A DNA stretch of 9,311 nucleotides from JANXQG01 sp037147235 (GTDB taxonomy: Bacteria > Planctomycetota > Planctomycetia > Pirellulales > Thermoguttaceae): NCBI GenBank assembly GCA_037147235.1, contig JBAWVO010000255.1, positions 1 through 9,311 on the forward strand, in the 5' to 3' direction. Both the position numbers and the translations under genes were made by a program. The notes below the pieces were generated by a model. It had not been told where the DNA came from and did no database searches. It saw only the letters and a list, made by a program, of their open reading frames with translations. This document shows positions 1-5,682 of the stretch, one piece after another. How positions within the stretch are numbered: position 1 is the first letter of the stretch; each line of letters opens with the position of its first letter.

Positions 1-69
1 AGCGGACCGCAACAGAATTGGTGGGGCTCGCTGCGCTCTTCCCACCCTACAATTATTCGCGTTCCGCAC
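1..69. repeat. 69-bp interspersed repeat, copy 1 (inverted relative to 4570-4638)
   Basis: The first 69 bases are the reverse complement of 4570-4638, with 66 of 69 positions identical by my alignment. The core carries a GGTGGGGCTCG...CCCACCCTAC pattern, whose two ends can pair. The copy may continue upstream of the window. It has no coding potential and looks like a REP-type dispersed palindromic element. The rest of the stretch up to the lipoprotein start (70-167) shows nothing I can name and no convincing promoter. Confidence 0.8.
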
Positions 70-167
70 CTGGAACCGGAAGAGCCGAAAAAATTGGCCT
101 GGACGGCAATGCGTGATTTTGCGACATTTCCCTTTCAAACTTCCCTTCTAATGAGGCTAGGCTCAAC

Positions 168-383
168 ATGCGCATACCCTGGAACCCTTGTCGTGCCGTT
201 GTTGTAATCGTCTGTTTGGGCTTTTTGGCCGGTTGCGTCGCGGACCCCGTACCCCAAAAGAGGGTCGAAAACGACTCGCTTTCCACACAGGCCAGGCAAC
301 TGCGCGCGAATTCCACGGATCGGCCGGGTGCGGGGCTTTCAAAAGAATCGCGGGATATTGAAAACAATCTGGGATATCGTTAG
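168..383 (+). CDS. Small predicted lipoprotein (71 aa)
   Basis: This short protein has a lipoprotein export signal. A basic N-terminus (R2, R9) is followed by a hydrophobic stretch at residues 10-21 and a lipobox, L20-A21-G22-C23, so C23 would be lipidated and become the mature N-terminus. The mature part is only about 49 residues, polar, and ends in ESRDIENNLGYR. Short lipoproteins with an 'E.R.IE.NLG' type ending are, as far as I recall, common in planctomycetes, but no function is known to me. The ATG at 168 is the only start that keeps the signal intact; the upstream Shine-Dalgarno sequence is weak. It stands alone, with a repeat upstream and palindromic elements downstream. Confidence 0.65.
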   Translation: MRIPWNPCRAVVVIVCLGFLAGCVADPVPQKRVENDSLSTQARQLRANSTDRPGAGLSKESRDIENNLGYR

Positions 384-390
384 GCTTTAT

Positions 391-516
391 GTAGGGTGCG
401 TGGAGCGAACTGCCAGGCAAATGGTGGGTTGCGCACGAAGTCGAGATGCTGACAGCACTTACCGCTGTTCCAGATCAGTTCGCGCAACGCACTGTTCGAT
501 GCTTCACCCAACCTAC
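391..516. repeat. Degenerate palindromic repeat, outer arms 391-406 / 501-516
   Basis: The outer arms (391-406 and the reverse complement of 501-516) match at 13 of 16 positions. An inner pair, TTGCGC near 429-434 and GCGCAA at 482-487, also pairs. The outer arm begins GTAGGGTG like the repeat at 4570-4638, so this may be a diverged relative of that family. It lies between the lipoprotein and the M32 peptidase gene. Confidence 0.5.
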
Positions 517-530
517 GTCTTCGCTTTTTT

Positions 531-574
531 GTGGTGCGGCCGTCCCGGCTGCGCAGGCGAGGCGACGGCACCAC
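531..574. repeat. GC-rich hairpin repeat upstream of the M32 gene
   Basis: GTGGTGC at 531-537 pairs with GCACCAC at 568-574. The stem extends to 11 bp (CGTC with GACG) if a 3-base bulge is allowed. It sits directly after the preceding palindrome and ends 30 bases before the M32 start codon, so it would lie in the mRNA leader or between the promoter and the gene. There is no T-tract, so I do not call it a terminator. Confidence 0.45.
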
Positions 575-604
575 GAGTTGTCCAAAATCCCAGGGAAATT
601 TCCG

Positions 605-2122
605 ATGCCCCAGTCCCTCCCCGCACTGTTCGACGAAGTCTGTCAGTACGTCCGTCAATCTTCGCTCCTGGCCTCGATCAGTGCTGTCCTGGAATGGGAT
701 GAGCGTACTAAGATGCCCGCCGCCGAGGCCGAGCACCGCGCCGACCAGACGACGCTGCTCTCCGGCATGATCCACCAGCGGTGGACTGATGAAGCGTTTG
801 TCACGAAAGTTTCCGAATTGGCAGCCGGACCGCTGGCAGAGGGGGTGGATAGCGAAACCGCCGTCACCCTCCGCCGGCTCAAGCGGTTGGTCGACAAAAA
901 GACCAAGTTGCCTCGCAGCCTCGTTGAGGAGCTTACCCGGACCGCCGTCTTGGGCCAGAGTGCCTGGGAACAGGCCCGACGGGAGAATAATTTTGCCCAC
1001 TTCCGGCCGTGGCTGGCCAAGACATTCGAGCTCAAGCGGCAGCAGGCCGAGGCCCTCGGCTACAAGCAATCGCCCTACGACGCCTTGCTGGATGACTATG
1101 AGCCGGAGGAATTGACGGCGAACGTCGGTCGGGTATTGGCCGATCTCCGGGAGCAACTCGTTGGGTTGGTCGCGGCCATTCGTGCCGGCAGCCGCCAGCC
1201 GGATAGGTCGCTTTTGAGCCGCAATTACCCAATCGACGTCCAAGAGTCCTTTGGCAAGGAAGCGGCCGCGGCGAGTGGATTTGACTTCACCCGCGGGCGG
1301 CTCGACGTGACGGTTCATCCGTTTTGCACAACGCTCGGACCGCACGACTGCCGCATCACCACGCGGTACGACGAGCACTTCTTCAATGCGGCCTTTTTTG
1401 GCATCCTACACGAGGCGGGCCACGGGATTTACGAACAAGGCCTGCCGCCGGACCGTTTTGGCCTGCCGCTGGGCGAGGCCATTTCGCTCGGCATTCACGA
1501 ATCGCAGTCGCGGATGTGGGAGAACCTCGTCGGCCGCAGCCGTGCATTCTGGCAGCATTTCTATCCTACAGCTCAAAAACGGTTTCCCGCAGCACTGGGC
1601 AGCACCAGCCTCGACGCATTCTACTTTGCCATCAACGACGTGCGGCCTTCGCTCATCCGTGTGGAGGCCGACGAGGCAACTTACAACCTGCACATTCTCA
1701 TTCGCTTCGAGTTGGAACAGGCCCTACTCAATGGCGACTTGCCCGCAGCCGACGCCCCGGCTGCCTGGAACGACAAGTATCGACAATATCTTGGCATCGC
1801 CCCGGATTGCGACGCGGAAGGCGTGTTGCAGGACGTTCACTGGAGTGCCGGGCTGATTGGCTATTTTCCAACCTACACCTTGGGCAATCTCTATGCTGCG
1901 CAGTTTTTCGCCACGGCCGATCAGGAATTAGGCGGACTACACGCCCAGTTCGCACGCGGCGAGTTTCAACCGTTACGTGATTGGCTCCGTGAGAAAATTC
2001 ACCGCCACGGCCAACGCTATTCGGCCGCAGAACTCGTAAAACGGGTTACCGGACGTGAATTATCGTCCGCGCCGCTGCTGACACATCTGCGGGCAAAATA
2101 TGGGGAATTATACTCGCTTTGA
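605..2122 (+). CDS. M32 family metallocarboxypeptidase (carboxypeptidase Taq type)
   Basis: This is a zinc carboxypeptidase of family M32, which removes C-terminal residues from peptides. There is no signal peptide, so it should act in the cytoplasm. The family motifs are present in order: HPF (238-240), DCRIT (248-252), the zinc site HEAGH (269-273, catalytic E270), HES (298-300, E299 the expected third zinc ligand), IRVEAD (351-356), QDVHW (409-413) and GYFPTYTLGN (419-428). The length of 505 aa is normal for the family and no key residue is missing. I chose the ATG at 605 because AGGGA lies 8 bases upstream and the family's usual N-terminus begins there. The frame stays open back to 446, but those extra 53 codons only read through palindromic repeat DNA. 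It appears to be a single-gene unit. Confidence 0.95.
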   Translation: MPQSLPALFDEVCQYVRQSSLLASISAVLEWDERTKMPAAEAEHRADQTTLLSGMIHQRWTDEAFVTKVSELAAGPLAEGVDSETAVTLRRLKRLVDKKTKLPRSLVEELTRTAVLGQSAWEQARRENNFAHFRPWLAKTFELKRQQAEALGYKQSPYDALLDDYEPEELTANVGRVLADLREQLVGLVAAIRAGSRQPDRSLLSRNYPIDVQESFGKEAAAASGFDFTRGRLDVTVHPFCTTLGPHDCRITTRYDEHFFNAAFFGILHEAGHGIYEQGLPPDRFGLPLGEAISLGIHESQSRMWENLVGRSRAFWQHFYPTAQKRFPAALGSTSLDAFYFAINDVRPSLIRVEADEATYNLHILIRFELEQALLNGDLPAADAPAAWNDKYRQYLGIAPDCDAEGVLQDVHWSAGLIGYFPTYTLGNLYAAQFFATADQELGGLHAQFARGEFQPLRDWLREKIHRHGQRYSAAELVKRVTGRELSSAPLLTHLRAKYGELYSL

Positions 2123-2296
2123 CCGCCAGACAGCTTCTCAAACGTCATCTTTTCAAAACATCTAGTAGCTTTCCCAATCGATACAAGCTAAACTAGATAA
2201 GATTTAACTTTTGAATCATAACCCCCCGTTCACGTCCGGCCGAATTCCGGGTGCAGGGCGTGTGTATTAACTTCAGGCTCAAGCGGAGTCAAATTC

Positions 2297-4495
2297 ATGG
2301 CTTTCATATCCAGTTGTCCGAAGTGCCAAAAACAGGTTCTTGTTCCGGAAGGGACACCCCCCGATGCCGTGGTTCAATGTCCACTCTGCTCGGGCGAATA
2401 TCTGTTGGGCGAGATCCTCGCATCAGGGCCGCCAGCCCTAGTTATCGTTCATTCGGGTAGCATGGAAGCAACCGCCCAGACTTTCGTAGCGACCACGATC
2501 GCCCCGCAGGATGAGTTTATTCCGGCAGCGGCAATCGCGGTTTCGGTGTCCGATTCGACCGAAGGCAACATTTTTTCGGCTCATCGCTTGGAACCCTCGA
2601 TGCACGACGCCGACGCACTGCTGTTTGAAGGCGATGAAGTGCAACTTTTGACGCCTGCGGACCACCTGGAGTCTTTTGACCACGAAGATCGTCAGCGAGC
2701 GGACGAGGCAGCACGGTTTGCGCCTGGCCCAGAAGCCGCCAGTGAAACCGATCACCCGATCGAACTGCAGGTAGGGCCTTTCGGCGAGCCTTTGGCCGCG
2801 CCGCTGTCCGATGAAGGTCACGATCTGGCCACCGAGCCAGCCGAAGACGGCGCGCCTTGGGGTGGTGCATGGGGTGGATTCAAGGACGAAGCCGCACAAG
2901 GGGAAGACGACACCGTCGATCTGGCCGAGCCAGATCAAGACGAAGGTCTTGAAAACGTCAACTTCGCCGATATCACCGGCAAGCCCACGCCAAGTTTGGC
3001 GTTTGCCGGAAGCCCTGGCGATGCCGTTGTGGCGGCTGAACCTGCCAAGAAGAAGAAACGCAAGCGGGAATCGAACCCGATTGTCCGCATCATCGGTATT
3101 GTTTTCGCGGGTCTCTTGGCGTTGCCGTGCGTTTATGGAATCGCAATTTTGACCAACACGAAGATGGACTTCCTTCCCAGTTGGCTTCAGTTCAATAAAT
3201 CAGGCACTCGCGCGGATGCACCAAAGCCCAGCGGGCATTCCAACTCGCCCGCGAACGGTCAGGCACCGGCCGATGCTACTCTGGCAACTCCTGATTCGGG
3301 TAAACCGGGGGCCGATAACTCGCAGCCCGCGACCGGTAACCCTCTTGCTGACAATCAAGCGGCTGGCAAAGGCTCCGAGTTGGCAATGATCGATCCCGCC
3401 AAGGGAGCTGCCAAGCCTGACGCTAATCCCGATGTCGTTGCGGCTCTTGGCAAACTGGAAACGCCATCCAAGACCGATGCCGATCCGTTCGGTACTCCGC
3501 CGGCCGTTGCTCCCGCGGATGAAAAGGACAAACCCGACATCAAACCCGACATTGCAGCCCCCGGCCTACCGGAAACGCCGGCCATGCCCGATGTCGATCC
3601 GTTTGGTACTCCGCCGGTCGTTGCTCCCGTGGATGAAAAGGGCAAGACTGAGATTAAGCCCGAGACCAAGCCCGAGGTTTCAGCCGTAGTAAAGCCGGAA
3701 ATGCCTAGCAAGGACGAAAAGCTGGAGCCTAGTACGAATCCGCCGCTCCCCCCCGTGAAGCCCGACACTCCCGTGATCGGACCCGATCCGAAGCCTGAAG
3801 ACAAGCCTGAAGTCAAACCGGACGTGAAGCCGGAAGTCAAGCCGGAAGTCAAGCCGGAAGTCAAGCCGGAAGTCAAGCCGGAAGTGAAACCGGAAGTGAA
3901 ACCGGAAGTGAAACCGGAAGTCAAACCGGAAGTCAAACCGGAAGTCAAACCGGAAGTTAAGCCGGAAGTCAAGCTGGCGGTTGGCGTTGGCCCGCTACAA
4001 GCCCCATCATTTCCGGCTGCGGATCTCGACGCTTCATTGAAAGCCGTAAGTGGCGCCACCACAATCGACGCCAAGTCCTACGCCGATTGGTGCAAGCTCG
4101 CGGAGGTTGTGACTTTTGTTAAGGATGGCGGCGATTCGCAGAAGCAAGCCTTGCGAACCCTGACCGAGAAGGTTGCTTCTAACCCGCAAGTGGCATCAGC
4201 GATCGCCTCCTCGGCGAAAAAGCTCTTTGACGACAAAGCAACCACGGGAGGCATCGTTTTGGCTGGCACGGTCACGAAAATGGCCACCAAGAACGATCTT
4301 TGCGGTACGCTCATCCGCATCGAGGGGATCGACAAGGCTGTGATGATCTTCAGTGCCCATCCGCTGGATGTTAAGGAAACGCAGAAAGTCGTTGTGTTCG
4401 GAGCATTCGTGGCCGACCCGGCCAAAAATCTCCCCGGCTATCCCGGCAAGCAATCGGTCGTAGTCTGGTCCGCCTTCGCCACGGCGATTCCGTAA
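2297..4495 (+). CDS. Zinc-ribbon, single-span membrane protein with KPEV-repeat linker (732 aa)
   Basis: I do not know a function. Residues 1-35 form a small zinc ribbon with two CPxC knuckles (C7/C10, C28/C31), of a kind frequent at the start of planctomycete membrane proteins. An acidic, low-complexity stretch follows to about 245. Then come a basic cluster, KKKKRKR (251-257), and one membrane helix (about 262-285). The basic residues before the helix predict the zinc ribbon inside and the rest outside the inner membrane. The outer part is a Pro/Ala/Asp/Lys-rich linker (286-498), a 15-unit KPEV-type repeat (499-558) and a C-terminal domain of about 170 residues (559-732), predicted alpha then beta. 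GGAG at 2285-2288, 8 bases before the ATG, supports this start. The plan resembles TonB (anchor, Pro-rich spacer, C-terminal domain), but I see no TonB sequence motif. Confidence 0.85.
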   Translation: MAFISSCPKCQKQVLVPEGTPPDAVVQCPLCSGEYLLGEILASGPPALVIVHSGSMEATAQTFVATTIAPQDEFIPAAAIAVSVSDSTEGNIFSAHRLEPSMHDADALLFEGDEVQLLTPADHLESFDHEDRQRADEAARFAPGPEAASETDHPIELQVGPFGEPLAAPLSDEGHDLATEPAEDGAPWGGAWGGFKDEAAQGEDDTVDLAEPDQDEGLENVNFADITGKPTPSLAFAGSPGDAVVAAEPAKKKKRKRESNPIVRIIGIVFAGLLALPCVYGIAILTNTKMDFLPSWLQFNKSGTRADAPKPSGHSNSPANGQAPADATLATPDSGKPGADNSQPATGNPLADNQAAGKGSELAMIDPAKGAAKPDANPDVVAALGKLETPSKTDADPFGTPPAVAPADEKDKPDIKPDIAAPGLPETPAMPDVDPFGTPPVVAPVDEKGKTEIKPETKPEVSAVVKPEMPSKDEKLEPSTNPPLPPVKPDTPVIGPDPKPEDKPEVKPDVKPEVKPEVKPEVKPEVKPEVKPEVKPEVKPEVKPEVKPEVKPEVKPEVKLAVGVGPLQAPSFPAADLDASLKAVSGATTIDAKSYADWCKLAEVVTFVKDGGDSQKQALRTLTEKVASNPQVASAIASSAKKLFDDKATTGGIVLAGTVTKMATKNDLCGTLIRIEGIDKAVMIFSAHPLDVKETQKVVVFGAFVADPAKNLPGYPGKQSVVVWSAFATAIP
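3457..3670 (+). repeat. Imperfect 114-bp tandem duplication inside the zinc-ribbon gene
   Basis: Two copies with a 114-bp (38-codon) period start at 3457 and 3571. They encode related segments around DPFGTPP(A/V)VAP and DEK, at about residues 388-420 and 426-458. The second copy fades after about 3670. The similarity is in both DNA and protein, so this is an old in-frame duplication in the linker. Confidence 0.7.
3791..3970 (+). repeat. 12-bp in-frame tandem repeat, 15 units (KPEV)
   Basis: Fifteen consecutive 12-bp units encode one KPED, one KPDV and thirteen KPEV. Synonymous variants occur in runs: four units AAGCCGGAAGTC (3827-3874), one ending GTG, two AAACCGGAAGTG (3887-3910), three AAACCGGAAGTC (3911-3946), then single variants. 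Such blocks are expected from recent slippage or unequal exchange. Because the unit is a multiple of three, copy-number change would lengthen or shorten the linker without breaking the frame. Confidence 0.95.
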
Positions 4496-4538
4496 ACAGC
4501 AGGGTTCAAACAACTCTGTGATTACTTCGTACTTCGTA

Positions 4539-4558
4539 GAACGGACTTCAGTCCGTTC
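4539..4558. repeat. Perfect short hairpin GAACGGAC-TTCA-GTCCGTTC
   Basis: A perfect 8-bp stem with a 4-base loop lies 44 bases after the stop codon of the zinc-ribbon gene. No T-tract follows on either strand. A 7-bp direct duplication (ACTTCGT at 4524-4530 and 4531-4537) precedes it. It may be a dispersed palindrome or help to end transcription. Confidence 0.6.
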
Positions 4559-4569
4559 AAACAATCTGC

Positions 4570-4638
4570 GTGCGGAATACGAATAATTGTAGGGTGGGGA
4601 GAGCGCAGCGAGCCCCACCAATTCTGTTGCGGTCCGCT
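4570..4638. repeat. 69-bp interspersed repeat, copy 2
   Basis: This is the inverted partner of 1-69, with three mismatches in 69 bases. The two copies flank the lipoprotein, M32 and zinc-ribbon genes in opposite orientation, about 4.5 kb apart. A third, partial copy of the core follows immediately at 4641-4670 in the opposite direction. Confidence 0.85.
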
Positions 4639-4670
4639 TTTGGTGGGGCTCGTTTCACTCTCCCCACCCT
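4591..4670. terminator. Large intergenic stem between convergent genes, possible bidirectional terminator
   Basis: The 30-base arms 4591-4620 and 4641-4670 are complementary at 27 positions and enclose a 20-base loop. The stem lies in the 202-bp gap between the convergent zinc-ribbon gene (ends 4495) and ThuA gene (ends 4698), where a two-way transcription stop would be useful. The arms belong to the interspersed repeat family, and no clear T-run follows, so the terminator role is inferred from position and pairing only. Confidence 0.45.
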
Positions 4671-4697
4671 GCTTCTGCACCTAAAAACGGCATGATT

Positions 4698-5477
4698 CTA
4701 ACGACCGGCATCCGTGGCGACCTGTCCCGTCGAGGCCCACTCGACACCGCGAACCAACAGTGTCTGAAAGCCGCTGCTTTCCATGGCCTTTGCATCGTGG
4801 CCCAACACGAGATTGAAGCATCGCCCACGGCCGAACTCCGTGGTCATTGCTACCGGCTCATCCTCACCACTGCCGCCACGATTCTTGGCGGAAAAGGCGG
4901 TGGCGACGATTTTCTTCTCGGGCTGGACCGCCACGCGATGCCATAATTCGTCGGTCGTGGTAAACGGCTGCAAACCCTTGGTGATCGGGTTCGCGGGGTC
5001 GGCGGCCTTGACCTCGAAGGCGTGGATGGCACCATGTCCTGTTCGTTTGCCCCACGCACCGCCGGCGAGCTTCTGGAACTCCGGCCAGTCGTAGAACATC
5101 GAACTACCGGCGTGAATGACCACAAAGCCGTGCCCATTGCGGACAAACTCCAGAAAATCCTTGCGGGTCTGTTCCGGCCACTCCTTCACTCCGCCGCTGC
5201 GCACGCCAAAATTGTTCCAATTGCCCACGATGCAATCGAAGTGGGCAAACTTCGCGGCATTGTACTGCTCGGGGTGCTCGGTCACCTCTACGGTAAAGCG
5301 GCCACTCTTATCGAGAATTTGCTTCAGGGCCGGCGTGGTCTTTCGCCAATCGTGATTATTTTGACCGCTGAAAATCAGCACGCGAAGCTTGGGCGGCGTT
5401 TCACCGGCCCCGACGGCATGCCCCGCGAAAAGAAGTGTGATACAACCAAACAAGGCAAGTCGGCGAAGTCTGTTCAC
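4698..5477 (-). CDS. Secreted ThuA-like domain protein
   Basis: This is a single-domain protein of the ThuA family (class I glutamine-amidotransferase-like fold). ThuA is named after a rhizobial trehalose-utilization gene and is linked to processing of 3-keto sugars. From the GTG start the protein has 259 residues. It begins with a signal peptide (NRLRR, then a hydrophobic core, cleavage probably after A24), so it is exported. The family's N-terminal motif, LIFSGQNNHDW, ends at W44; FVVIHAGSS, DELWHRV and LGHD follow. I chose GTG at 5477 because AAGGA (5486-5490) lies 8 bases upstream and a promoter (-10 at 5517-5522) would start RNA near 5510. That excludes the in-frame ATG at 5513, which also lacks a ribosome site. 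The gene is divergent from the DUF1080-ThuA fusion, which suggests a related substrate. The exact reaction is unknown. Confidence 0.88.
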   Translation of the reverse strand: MNRLRRLALFGCITLLFAGHAVGAGETPPKLRVLIFSGQNNHDWRKTTPALKQILDKSGRFTVEVTEHPEQYNAAKFAHFDCIVGNWNNFGVRSGGVKEWPEQTRKDFLEFVRNGHGFVVIHAGSSMFYDWPEFQKLAGGAWGKRTGHGAIHAFEVKAADPANPITKGLQPFTTTDELWHRVAVQPEKKIVATAFSAKNRGGSGEDEPVAMTTEFGRGRCFNLVLGHDAKAMESSGFQTLLVRGVEWASTGQVATDAGR

Positions 5478-5516
5478 GGCAGTTATCCTTACGGTCCACG
5501 TTTTTACCATCATTGC

Positions 5517-5544
5517 ATTTTAGCCGATCATGGCACAATGGCAA
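5517..5544 (-). promoter_or_regulatory. Sigma70-like promoter for the ThuA gene
   Basis: On the minus strand, TTGCCA (5539-5544) is followed after 16 bases by TAAAAT (5517-5522). Each hexamer has one mismatch to consensus. The predicted RNA start is near 5510, giving a leader of about 33 bases to the GTG start at 5477. Confidence 0.55.
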
Positions 5545-5557
5545 GCAGCCTCTATTC

Positions 5558-5595
5558 AATGCCCACCTTATAGTAAAACATGGTTCTAGGGCATT
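5558..5595. promoter_or_regulatory. Inverted repeat AATGCCC...GGGCATT between divergent promoters
   Basis: AATGCCC (5558-5564) and GGGCATT (5589-5595) are perfect inverted 7-mers separated by 24 bases. They lie between the two -35 boxes of the divergent sugar genes. This could be an operator for a shared regulator, but 7-bp arms at this spacing can arise by chance, and no regulator gene is in the window. Confidence 0.25.
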
Positions 5596-5609
5596 TTGAC
5601 CAGGGCCGT

Positions 5610-5638
5610 TTGCAACCGCTAAAACTTCGTGTTATACT
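5610..5638 (+). promoter_or_regulatory. Sigma70-like promoter for the DUF1080-ThuA gene
   Basis: TTGCAA (5610-5615), a 17-base spacer and TATACT (5633-5638) form a near-consensus promoter. RNA would start near 5645, leaving a leader of about 38 bases with GGAG at 5672-5675, 7 bases before the ATG at 5683. Confidence 0.7.
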
Positions 5639-5682
5639 GCGTTCACGTGTCCACTCTACCACTTTGATCCTGGAGAACTATT

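Noticed and set aside
446..604. N-terminal extension of the M32 peptidase from an ATG at 446
   Set aside because: It translates through palindromic repeat DNA, has no family similarity, and the ATG at 605 has a good ribosome site and the usual family N-terminus.
380..1378. 332-residue open frame on the minus strand over the M32 gene
   Set aside because: It is antisense to a well-conserved enzyme in GC-rich DNA and matches no recognisable protein; a frame shadow.
3791..3970. Short regular repeats as a possible CRISPR array
   Set aside because: The units are 12 bp, contiguous, without spacers, and in frame within a protein gene.
3355..4074. Minus-strand frame rich in TSGL repeats
   Set aside because: It is only the reverse reading of the KPEV-coding repeat.
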